Shown here in pieces: positions 22,572 through 30,863 of a stretch of 64,000 bases of DNA. The position numbers and the translations under genes are program-made. Position 1 is the first letter of the stretch. Each line of letters opens with the position of its first letter. Source of the DNA: Chelydra serpentina (Eukaryota; Chordata; Testudines; Chelydridae); the NCBI GenBank assembly GCA_037349315.1, contig JBAIAC010000003.1, forward strand, positions 16,554,501-16,618,500, read 5' to 3'. A model generated the notes under the pieces. The model made no database searches. It was not told the origin of the DNA and saw only the letters and a program-made list of their open reading frames with translations.

Positions 22572-23703
22572 TGTGACGGTGTTCCCCATAAAACTTTATG
22601 GGGAGATGCTTATAAATGTATATATGTAACTAAAATATGTTTTATGCTACATGTGCCATGTAACATATCTCTGTGAAAGTTATGACCTACTGAATTTACT
22701 CCTCCTATTTGTATGCATGCATCATTGTTGTAGTTGGAGTTATGAAGATTGGTTTTATATTTGCTGGTTTTGTACATAGCCTTTGTAAGTGCATGGGATC
22801 ATCTTTGGATCAAAGAATGTGCCTGTTAAATGCGAGCATTTGACAGACAAAAGACGTTGCAGACCCCAATCCACATTGGGGCCGGGGCTGGAATGCAACT
22901 GGTTAGACTGGTTAGGGCGCATGGACAGGTGACTTGCCCAGGTGATCCCAAAACTCCAGGGCAACTGGATCCTACGCAGGGAGAGGAAGAAAGGCTATAA
23001 AAGCCCTTGCAAGACCCTTCCATTTGGTCTTCAGCTGGCTAAAGGGAGAGGCTCTCCACCCCCCCAAGGACATTCCTGAGGGGAACTGAACAAAGGACAA
23101 AGACACTAGGGGGTGTGAGCGGCTGCTGAACCCAGGCTAATTCTACAGCCTGTAAAAAGGAAAATATCCGAATCTGGTGAGGCTTTTATCTGTGTTAACT
23201 TTGAATAGACATAGACGTGTGTGTTTTATTTTATTTTACTAAGTAACTTGCTTTGTTCTGTCTGTCACTAATTGAACTCACTTAAATCCTATTTTCTGTA
23301 CTTATTAAAATCACTTTTTACTTATTAAGTTTCCTTGAGTACGAGTCGGTGCCTGGGAAAAGCGAACAGTTGTGCATATCTTTCTATCTTTGAAATAGAA
23401 GGCGAACTATTTATGAGTTTACCCTGTATAAGCTTTATACAGGGTAAAACGGATTTATTAAGGGTTTGAACCTCCTTGGAGTTGAGCAGCTGGGTGTCAA
23501 AGGCAAGAGCCAGGGGCCTTACAGTGGTGAGTGGACTCGGTTCGGACCTGGGTCTGTGTTTGCAGCAGATCAGTGGAATCTGACTCAAAACAGACAGGAT
23601 TCGGGAGTCCCAAGCTGGAAAAGGCCTGGAAGCAGGGGCAGAAGTAGCCTTGGCACACCAGGTGGCAGCACCAAGCAGGTCTCTGTGGCCCCAACCCGTC
23701 ACA
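22572..23703 (+). mobile_element. Ty3/Gypsy-type LTR (plus orientation), 1132 bp
   Basis: It begins TGTGACGG and ends CCGTCACA, a perfect 8-bp inverted terminal repeat. A TATA box (CTATAAAAG) is at 22995-23003. A perfect 13-bp stem hairpin lies at 23418-23430 and 23436-23448. The sequence just after the LTR starts TGGCGTAGTCGAGC (23705), fitting a tRNA primer-binding site, which marks this as the 5' LTR of the element. About 99 percent of the sequence that has a counterpart matches the inverted LTR at 24632-25365, judged by eye. Confidence 0.88.
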
Positions 23704-23704
23704 G

Positions 23705-23722
23705 TGGCGTAGTCGAGCAGGA
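23705..23722 (+). other. Putative primer-binding site
   Basis: TGGCGTAGTCGAGCAGGA begins two bases after the LTR end. Retroelement primer sites start TGG because they pair with the CCA end of a tRNA. The tRNA species was not determined. Confidence 0.55.
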
Positions 23723-23995
23723 TCTGTGCACAGCTGATTGCTTTGACATACTGGTAGTGATTTTAAGTGAGTTTTAAGTGTGGTAGCTGGAAAACAGACA
23801 AAGTGGTTACTGGTTTGTTATTTTCTGTTTGCTTATTTCGGGTAAGGGAAGTAGGGACAGAAAAGGAAACAAAATAAGTTAGAGTGAAGATCAGGGAAGC
23901 TGGGAAAGTCTCTTAACTGAAGAGCTCCTGATCTGAGTGCAGTCCAGTTTCAGTGAACTGCAGAGGAGCGTGGCCCAGCACTAGACAGCAATAAG

Positions 23996-24634
23996 ATGTC
24001 TGTAAGCGAGGCCACGGTAAAACTGGACCTTGCCAGACTCGAAATAACAGAGAAAGAGAACGAACATCGGAGACGAATCGAATTACGTACACTGGAAATT
24101 AGTGCAGAGACAGAAGCCCACAAGAGAGCTATGGAAGCAGAAAGAATCAGGGAGGAGGCGGCCCACAAGAGAGCTATGGAAGCAGAGGAGCTGGCCCACC
24201 AGAGAGCTTTGGAAGCAGAAAGAATCAGGGAGGAGGCGGCCCACAAGAGAGCTATGGAGGCCCAGAAGCATGAACTGGCCATCGCAGAGTTGAAGAGTCG
24301 AAACCCTTCAGCTTCTGGCTCCACTTCCCCAAAAATCCACAAATGGGAGCATGTATGCCCCCAGTATGATGAATCCAAGGATATAGCCGAATATTTTATC
24401 ACCTTCGAGAGACTGTGCTCCCTTCATGCGATCCCTGAAGATCAAAAAATGACCACCTTGATAGCCAAATTGACTGGCAGAGCTCTGGACGTATTCAATA
24501 AGATGCCCATTGGGGATGCCTCCAATTATGGTAAATTTAAGGAACTGGTTTTGAAACAGTTTCAGGTTACACCTGAAACCTACAGGGTTAAATTCAGGAG
24601 TCTTAAGAGGGGAGATGGATTAAGTAATGTGGAC
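23996..24634 (+). pseudogene. Truncated gag of a Gmr1-like Ty3/Gypsy element
   Basis: About 213 codons from ATG at 23996. The first 100 residues are charged and helical, with repeated blocks of the type AHKRAMEAERIREE (24115-24265), probably a coiled coil. Then follows a capsid-like domain with EYFITFERLCSLHAIP, LTGRALDVFNKMP and FQVTPETYRVKFRSLK, similar to Gmr1-type gag and to the SCAN domain derived from it. The frame then runs straight into the inverted LTR at about 24632. The 371-codon open frame that results (to 25111) is a fusion with antisense LTR sequence and not a natural protein. Protease, RT and integrase are absent. Confidence 0.75.
24115..24265 (+). repeat. Short in-frame tandem repeats in gag
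   Basis: Blocks beginning CCCACAAGAGAGCTATGGAA or one or two changes from it occur about five times, 33-45 bp apart, alternating with AGAATCAGGGAGGAGGCGG. They encode the coiled-coil repeats of the gag fragment. Confidence 0.75.
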
Positions 24635-25365
24635 GGGTTGGGGCCACAGAGACCTGCTTGGTGCTGCCACCTGGTGTGCCAAGGCTACTTCTGCCCCTGC
24701 TTCCAGGCCTTTTCCAGCTTGGGACTCCCGAATCCTGTCTGTTTTGAGTCAGATTCCACTGATCTGCTGCAAACACAGACCCAGGTCCGAACCGAGTCCA
24801 CTCACCACTGTAAGGCCCCTGGAAGCGCTCTTGCCTTTGACACCCAGCTGCTCAACTCCAAGGAGGTTCAAACCCTTAATAAATCCGTTTTACCCTGTAT
24901 AAAGCTTATACAAATGGAAGGGTCTTGCAAGGGCTTTTATAGCCTTTCTTCCTCTCCCTGCGTAGGATCCAGTTGCCCTGGAGTTTTGGGATCACCTGGG
25001 CAAGTCACCTGTCCATGCGCCCTAACCAGTCTAACCAGTTGCATTCCAGCCCCGGCCCCAATGTGGATTGGGGTCTGCAACGTCTTTTGTCTGTCAAGTG
25101 CTCGCATTTAACAGGCACATTCTTTGATCCAAAGATGATCCCATGCACTTACAAAGGCTATGTACAAAACCAGCAAATATAAAACCAATCTTCATAACTC
25201 CAACTACAACAATGATACATGCATACAAACAGGAGGAGTAAATTCAGTAGGTCATAACTTTCACAGAGATATGTTACATGGCACATGTAGCATAAAACAT
25301 ATTTTAGTTACGTATATACATTTATAAGCATCTCCCCATAAAGTTTTATGGGGAACACCGTCACA
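24632..25365 (-). mobile_element. Inverted LTR copy, 734 bp, joined to gag
   Basis: This is the reverse complement of the LTR at 22572-23703. It runs from GACGGGTTGG, inside the terminal TGTGACGGG, at 24632 to ...CCGTCACA at 25365. It lacks 400 nt that correspond to 23027-23426, with a 2-nt microhomology (TG) at the deletion ends. It also carries a 5-nt insertion near 24831 and a handful of substitutions. The inner end joins gag with GAC shared by both sides. Its outer end is followed by the ACTTC target duplication. Confidence 0.88.
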
Positions 25366-25670
25366 ACTTCAATCTCCCTGGCCAATCAGGAAAAGTGGCC
25401 ATTCTTCAACAAAAAAACTTCAAAAACAGACTCCAATGAGAAACTGCAGAGCTGCAATTCATTTGCAAACTGGACACTATCAGGCTGGGTCTGAACAGAG
25501 ACTGGGAGTGGATGGCTCACTACAAGAAGTAAGTTCCCCTTCTTGTCAACTGTTGGGAGTGGGCCACATCCACCCTGACTGAATTTGCCTCATTAGCACT
25601 AGTCCTCCACTTGGTAAGGTAACTCCCATCTTTTCAGGTGTTAGTACATTTACACCTGCCTACTGTAATT
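25366..25670 (+). mobile_element. Penelope-like element, right piece
   Basis: The Penelope frame resumes with FNLPGQSG and then (with damage) FKNRLQ.ETAELQFICKLD and LGLNRDWEWMAHYKK to about 25530, followed by a non-coding 3' region. This is the C-terminal end of the GIY-YIG-bearing ORF. Confidence 0.7.
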
Positions 25671-25806
25671 TCCACTTCATGCATCTGACGAAGTGGGTTC
25701 CAGCCAACAAAAGCTTATGCCCAAATACATTTGTTAGTCTTTAAGGTGCCACAGGACTCCTCGTTGTTCCTGCTGATACAGACTAACACGGCTACCCCTC
25801 TGAAAC
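25671..25806 (+). repeat. Penelope terminal repeat with hammerhead-like core
   Basis: A single (not hairpin) copy of the repeat that ends in AACACGGCTACCCCTCTGAA. It contains CTGACGA, then a stem-forming stretch around AGTGGGTTCCAGCC, then AAAAGC. This resembles the hammerhead ribozyme core CUGANGA - stem II - GAAA reported for Penelope-like elements. Here the GAAA has become AAAA, so activity is unlikely. Confidence 0.6.
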
Positions 25807-27429
25807 CTGACCATTTGGGTATCACATGCACGGCTCTCATCTATCCTGTTGAAACTCTCAGTGTATGTTAAATAATTAAATATGCATGGGGTCAAAGAGA
25901 GAGTGAAAATGACTTAGTACTTCAGGCACTCAAGTAATATCAGGCCTAGGTTGGAATTGAACCAGGCCTCTTCTATTTTTATAGGTAAGTGCCCTAACCA
26001 TTGGGTCAGAGGTTACATGTAAGGCCCTCATGTTGGTGTGTGTGTGGAGTTACTTGTGAACTACTGACTCCAGAAGAGGGTTCACAGCTGTGAATCCCAA
26101 ACAGAGATTGCCACCTCCCTCCAGCCCAGACTTAGGCACCTAACTCCCTCTGAGGGACAGGGGTTAGGACACACCTCTGTCCTTAGCATCTAGTCTTGGC
26201 TAGCTTCTCACACAACATGCTGGCTTTTGTGAATCCCCTTCTGAGGCATCTGACTTTCCCCATGCATTGTACAGGGAGCCTGGGTGCCTAAAAATCAGAC
26301 TTTGTGAATTCCGCTGGGTGATGAGGGACCTAAAAATTAGGTGTAACACCTAAAGCCCCTTAGTGAAACTAACCCTCAGGATCCTTTAGGGCCATTTACC
26401 CTATTTTTGAAAACGCCAATCACATCGAAAAGGAGGTTGATCTCTACCTGCTAAAGTTTCTAATTTTAACTGTACAAACTACTGAAAATTCCCTTACTAT
26501 GTTGCGTTAAAACAAAACAAAATGAGAAGTGGAGATGAGAGATTTAAAACAAACGTACAGCGTGGAGAGGGCGAAGAGGCAGAGAAAGAAACCAGTCTCC
26601 TGGTTAAAGAGATGGGGGGGGGCAGAAATATGGAAAACTTCCAAGCACTATTTTCACATAAATGCTAGTTAAGACAGTGGAGAGAAACAACAGTTTTTGT
26701 AACACCGATGGAAAAGGTAATATTTACAATGTTTAAAAAACCCCACTTGTTTCCCACAGGAATCAGGTGAGATGCAATATAAGGACTTCATACAGGTGAT
26801 TAGAAAATAATAATAAATTTCACTCTTCATACAAAAGGCTTCATCCTGGAAGTAGCGGAGGATACAGCTTTCAGGTTGGATTCTCCTCCAATTGAAGGCG
26901 GTGGGAATATTTGCTATTTACTTTAATGGGACAAAGATTGAGCTGTTGGGTGTTTAAGTTCAAAGAAAAATGCTCTACCTTTTCTGAAACACCTCTGCCC
27001 CCCTGTCACGGGAAGGAAGGAAAACCTAATCCACTGGCCGAGAAGACTCAAGAGGACATAAGCAATCAGATAGCTGTGTGTGCCCTTGCTTTGGGGACAA
27101 TGCGTGGAGTGAAGCTGTTTCTGCAGCAGGTGGTGGTAAGAGGAGCTGTGCTGTCCACCCCGAATCACCCACGTAACGGTTCAGAGAAGAATGCACCGAC
27201 AATCAAATCGCCAAAACTGAGAGGAATTAACCACCCTTTGGCTAGGGAGGAGTCTACCTCGGAATCTCTGCCGTCTGATGATGGGCTCCTTCATGCCACG
27301 ACTGGAATTTGCATAATTCAGAACCTTTACAAATCACAGCCATCACACCGGGATTTCCTCATTAGCCAGTGATATAAATAACAACAGTTACAGGAGTTAA
27401 TCCAGATTGTAGTCATTTCTCCCTCGGGT
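25807..27429. other. No gene; degenerate repeat blocks
   Basis: Between 26125 and 26360 there are TTAGGCACCTAACT/AAATTAGGTG blocks like those at 22138-22290. A 153-codon plus frame (26911-27372) has no recognisable domain, no splice context and reads antisense to the host gene, so it is not called a gene. Confidence 0.4.
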
Positions 27430-27784
27430 CATAGAAATGTGATACACACATGGGTGGGAGGTGAATGGCTGGCTTGGGGAGGCCCTGCCCCTTCTGCCCA
27501 AGGCCATGCCCCTTCCGCACCCAGCCCCATTGTAGCCACTGGCCCCTGCCCTGCGCCTCCAACCCCCCACCCCATTGTGGCCACTGGCCCCTGCCCAAGG
27601 CTAGCACCTCCCCCTCCGCCAGCAGCACCAGACAGCCATGTGGCCCCAGCTCCACCCCCGGCCCCCAGAGCGCCAGGTAGCCCCAGCTGCTCTGGCAGCC
27701 GCGTGGTCCCAGGTCCGCTCCAGCCCCTAGAGCAGCCGGTCAGCCACGCCACAGCTCCAGGGAGTGGGATGGCTGATTTCTTAC
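27430..27784. repeat. C-rich simple repeats beside the domain 1 exon
   Basis: C-rich sequence with a partial tandem repeat (CCCCATTGTAGCCACTGGCC and CCCCATTGTGGCCACTGGCC, near 27525 and 27570). It lies in the intron directly 3' of the domain 1 donor. Confidence 0.5.
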
Positions 27785-28096
27785 CGGAACAGAGCACTCC
27801 AGCAGCATAAGAGCAAGATTTCAGTTCCCATCCTCCATGTTTGCAGTCCCAGAGAGCTGACTCGTTACCATGACAAATAACTTCTCTGAGCCAAGTCAGT
27901 CCAGAATCTTCTCCAAAAATTAGAGCTTCAGACGTGGCAACAGCAGATCCACATCCCAGCTGTTGGCAAATGACCGAATGATACCGTCGCTCTGTTTCAT
28001 CGTCATCACACACAGTACCCCACTGATCCTGGTGTTTAACCTCCACTCTCCCAGCACAGGGGCTGCCTCCGTCCACCAGCCTCAGGGTGTCAGCAC
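27785..28096 (-). CDS. SRCR domain 1 exon (type A)
   Basis: This 312-bp exon has donor CCG|GTAAGA after 27785 and acceptor ...TCTGTCTGAAG before 28096, phase 1 at both ends. The domain starts GADTLRLVDGGSPCAGRVEV and ends SYAAGVLCS. All eight cysteines are present (SPC, TVC, VICQQLGC, VIC, WDC, KSC, VLC). ESALWDCKHGGW is close to CD163 domains 1-2. It is two codons shorter than its sister, domain 3, lacking residues just before AAGV. It is the first extracellular domain after the signal peptide. Confidence 0.92.
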
Positions 28097-28150
28097 CTTC
28101 AGACAGACACAGAGCAGGGTTACAAGAGAGAGCATCCTTATTGGTCTCAA

Positions 28151-28387
28151 GTATCAGAGGGGTAGCCGTGTTAGTCTGGATCAGTAGAAGCGACAAAGGG
28201 TCCTGTGGCACCTTATAGACTAACAGAGGTATTGGAGCATAAGCTTTCATGGGTGAATACCCACTTCATCGGATGCAAGCACTGGGACATTTCCACTGCT
28301 TGCATCCGAAGAAGTGGGTATTGACCCACAAAAGCTTATGCTCCAATATGTCTGTTAGTCTATAAGGTGCCACAGGACCCTTTGTCA
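28151..28387. repeat. Penelope-type hairpin repeat, 90-bp arms
   Basis: Arms at 28192-28281 and 28297-28386 are near-perfect reverse complements with a 15-nt loop; the leading unit at 28151-28191 holds GGGGTAGCCGTGTTAGTC. On the minus strand the left arm contains CCGATGA, then AGTGGGTATTCACCCAT, then GAAAGC, which is one base from a hammerhead core. The repeat starts only 55 bp upstream of the domain 1 acceptor. Confidence 0.75.
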
Positions 28388-29963
28388 CATCCTTACTGGT
28401 GTCAGTTATCCCATCTGGCTCTGTCAATATCACGAATCCAATCCCAGAGTGGGCATCATCTCCCCTCCCCGTCACGTCCCTCAATGTAATCCGACGATGG
28501 ATGGCAGGGGTCAGCAGTGTGTTTGTGCACACACACAAGTGGCCGTGGTAAAAATCGAGGTCCATGGTAATTTTAAAAAGCATTGACTGACTGAATGACA
28601 ACCTCCCCCGCCATGTCTGTCACCAAGTACGGCCATTTTGTCCAGTGTCTGTCACACAACGTAGTGGTGCCAAGCCCTGGGGGAAGGTGCTGCCTTACCG
28701 AAGCCCGCTCATCTTCTCCTGTACCATCCAGCTGGGCTGTTGCGTATTGGGCGTAGTCACAGCCGGAAGATACACAGCAATGTTCCCAGCCGCCCTCAAG
28801 AGCCCCTTCACTAGATCAAATTCCTCCAGACACCAAGTACCCTCCTTTCCCTCCAAAGGACTGGAACACATTCTCCTTGGGAACCAGCAAACCTCCCATT
28901 TACCTGAGCACCTGCGGTTACCCACTGCAGCAGCCACACCCACCAGCTGTTGAACTGCTTGCTTAGCCCAGAACTCCCCAGCAAGGGGGCATTTCAGAAA
29001 AAAACTAAGGGGTGCGGGAATTATGTCCGCGTATAGACCTTTATATGGGATATTCTATCCTGCAAAGGCTGGGTGCTGCTGGAAGACATTATGGGAAATA
29101 TATGAAAAGTTGGCAGGGGAGGCAACTTCCCCAAATGCACATGGTGCCCCTGCTCCCCAGCCTGCCTGTTTCCCTCTCCCCCTAATCAGTGCGGTGCATA
29201 ACCTCTCTTCCCCCTCACCCATCCCTCCTGTACCCAGTCAATGGTCCTCCCTCACACCCACTGCTGCCCCTTTCCCTCCCTAGGCATTGCCCAGAGAGAA
29301 GGGTGACTAGATTTTCAAAGTGGAAAGAGAGACATTTGACTCAGGCTAGGAGGTTGGGAAGTTCCCTACAGGATGGTTTAGTGTGGGTCAGAGAGGGGCA
29401 TACAGGAAGAATTTGGCAGTCGGGGAGAAGGTTGGAGCGAGAAAAACCAGCCAAAGGCCTCCCTCCTTTAAGGGCAGACTCTCTTCCCCCCAGTCTGCTC
29501 CTTTTCAGTCGCTCGGGGAGTGCAGAGTAGCCAGAGTCTGGTGCTAACTGTCCTGCTGAGAATTCTCCCAGGGAGGAAGAGCTCTCAGCTGGAGTAAAGC
29601 TAGTGTACCTGGTTCCTACAGCAACTCTGCCACCTTGGTGCAGGGAGCATTTAGGGGATGGAAGGGGACCTGCTGGAGTAGAGCTATGCACTGCCATTTC
29701 CCAGGTGGTCTAAGTCCCCAGGCCTTCCTCATTCTTCTGTCTTGTACTGAGGAGAGAATCTGGCCCTAATGCTTTTACTTGAGTGATAATTAGTTCTGGA
29801 GTCATTGGGCATGCTAATAAACAGCTCCGTGCTCACAGTGCTCCAGGAGCAAGATATTTTGTACAAAATATGCATAATCTGAGTGAGAAGAGTCCCTAAT
29901 TATTGAAGTATATAAACTTTCTCCCTGGTACTCATTTACAGGAGACAGACACAACTTTAGTTT

Positions 29964-30194
29964 AGAGGGGTAGCCGTGTTAGTCTGGATCTGTAGAAGTG
30001 ACAAAGGGTCCTGTGGCACCTTATAGACTAACAGACGTATTGGAGCATAAGCTTTTGTGGGTGAATACCCACTTCATCGGATGCAAGCAGTGGAAATGTC
30101 CCACTGCTTGCATCCAACGAAGTGGGTATTCACCCATGAAAGCTTATGCTCCAATACCTCTGTTAGTCTATAAGGTGCCACAGGACCCTTTGTC
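29964..30194. repeat. Penelope-type hairpin repeat, 94-bp arms
   Basis: Arms at 30000-30093 and 30101-30194 with a 7-nt loop, preceded by the GGGGTAGCCGTGTTAGTC unit. Very similar to the repeat at 28151. It ends 165 bp from the signal-exon donor at 30359. Confidence 0.78.
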
Positions 30195-30358
30195 GCAACT
30201 TTAGTTTAATTTTCTTTCTGTGAGAAGACAGTTCTTACTTTTTACATCATTGGTGACTGAAAGAAAAAAAAAATCACTAAAACCTATTGGCCCCCAAATT
30301 ACAACCCTTTAGGGTCAATTTGTCTCAGTTCTACCTGTGAACTAAAGCAGGTACTTAC

Positions 30359-30419
30359 CTATGGTGGAGTGAAAAGAAAGGAGAAGCCAAAGCAACTGAA
30401 TGGAGAGAAGTCCCTTCAT
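30359..30419 (-). CDS. SRCR receptor first coding exon (signal peptide)
   Basis: ATG at 30419-30417 opens a 20-codon frame, MKGLLSIQLLWLLLSFHSTI, plus one base, ending at a strong donor ATAG|GTAAGTA. A lysine followed by a leucine-rich hydrophobic core is a classic signal peptide. The phase 1 donor matches the phase 1 acceptor of SRCR domain 1. An A at position -3 before the ATG fits a good start context. The true signal cleavage site may fall near the exon join. No other ATG in the exon competes. Confidence 0.88.
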
Positions 30420-30560
30420 TGTCACTCTGACCCGTCTTCCTCCGACACTGCACTGGTTGCAGCTAAACTCCCTGTCAAGGCGTATCTGTGTGTGAGAGGT
30501 GACCACAGAGAAGTGGAAGGGAAATATATAGATTCAGCTGCTGGCGTCACTTGCAGGAAA
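30420..30560 (-). promoter_or_regulatory. Putative 5' UTR and promoter of the SRCR gene
   Basis: On the minus strand, TATATATTTC (30521-30530) lies about 105 bp before the ATG and could be a TATA box. The neighbouring plus-strand AGTGGAAGGGAAAT holds ETS/PU.1-type GGAA cores, which would suit a myeloid gene. An E-box CAGCTG is at about 30536. The transcription start is not determined and other untranslated exons may lie upstream. Confidence 0.4.
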
Positions 30561-30822
30561 AAACAAACAAGAACTTCTGAAAACTCACCCCCAAAGAGCA
30601 GTGGGGAGGAAGTGGGGGGGGGTCACCTGCAGCCGCACACACAGCACAGAACTGGTGCTTTCTTTGGCCATTGGGATCAACTATATCAGAAAAGAGGAAT
30701 TTCTTCTGCTCCTCTTGCGGTAGTGTTAGAGCATCACAAAGTGTTGCTCTTGCGGTAGTGTTAGAGCATGGATCACAAAGACCAGTAGTGTAAACACAGG
30801 TTCTTAAGATTTCCTGTATGAA
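30561..30822. other. Upstream flank with a short tandem duplication
   Basis: A block of about 30 bp, CTCTTGCGGTAGTGTTAGAG and following, is present twice at about 30712-30741 and 30747-30780. Nothing else is recognised. Confidence 0.45.
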
Positions 30823-30863
30823 TCATAGAATATCAGGGTTGGAAGGGACCTTAGGAGGTCATC
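30823..30863 (-). repeat. SINE tail piece, split by CR1
   Basis: Holds the CR1-like tail of the tRNA-headed SINE up to AGGAGGTCATC. The remainder of the same SINE, from TAGTCCAACCC, is at 34639-34774 after the CR1 insertion. Confidence 0.8.

Larger units (their letters stand above)
9817..27784 (-). other. 18 kb intron between SRCR domains 1 and 2
   Basis: This intron separates the first SRCR exon from the compact cluster of the other six. It consists mainly of the mobile elements listed below: Harbinger, CR1 copies, an LTR, L2/L3 relics, a SINE, a Penelope-like element and the palindromic LTR element. No further SRCR exon was found by reading for the WGTVCD and AGVxCS patterns on the minus strand. 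Confidence 0.7.
28097..30358 (-). other. First intron of the SRCR gene
   Basis: This 2262-bp intron between signal-peptide exon and domain 1 contains two Penelope hairpin repeats near its two ends (28151-28387 and 29964-30194). The interval 28388-29963 holds no feature I recognise. Confidence 0.7.
1941..30419 (-). other. SRCR scavenger-receptor gene (CD163/WC1-like), 5' part
   Basis: This is the gene-level entry for eight exons on the minus strand. The signal-peptide exon ends after the first base of a codon, and every SRCR exon both begins and ends in phase 1, so all join in frame: 61+312+315+318+318+315+315+315 = 2269 nt, or 756 codons plus one base. Group B SRCR receptors of this kind (CD163, WC1, CD163L1) are leukocyte surface proteins that bind haemoglobin complexes, microbes or act as co-receptors; which role applies here is not shown. 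Seven domains are in the window and the gene continues past the left edge, so the stop codon, any transmembrane helix and the cytoplasmic tail are unseen. The order A-B-A-B-C-D-D differs from the human CD163 order, so one-to-one orthology is not claimed. Confidence 0.88.

Noticed and set aside
23996..25111. 371-codon open frame read as one novel gene
   Set aside because: The last about 160 codons are antisense LTR sequence, as shown by the match to 22572-23703; the frame stays open by chance across the gag/LTR join.
26911..27372. 153-codon plus-strand frame as a gene
   Set aside because: No recognisable domain, no splice context, lies antisense in an intron rich in repeats.
30369..30758. 129-codon plus-strand frame
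   Set aside because: It is the opposite strand of the signal-peptide exon and its upstream region; no domain, and the minus strand has a full splice and signal explanation.
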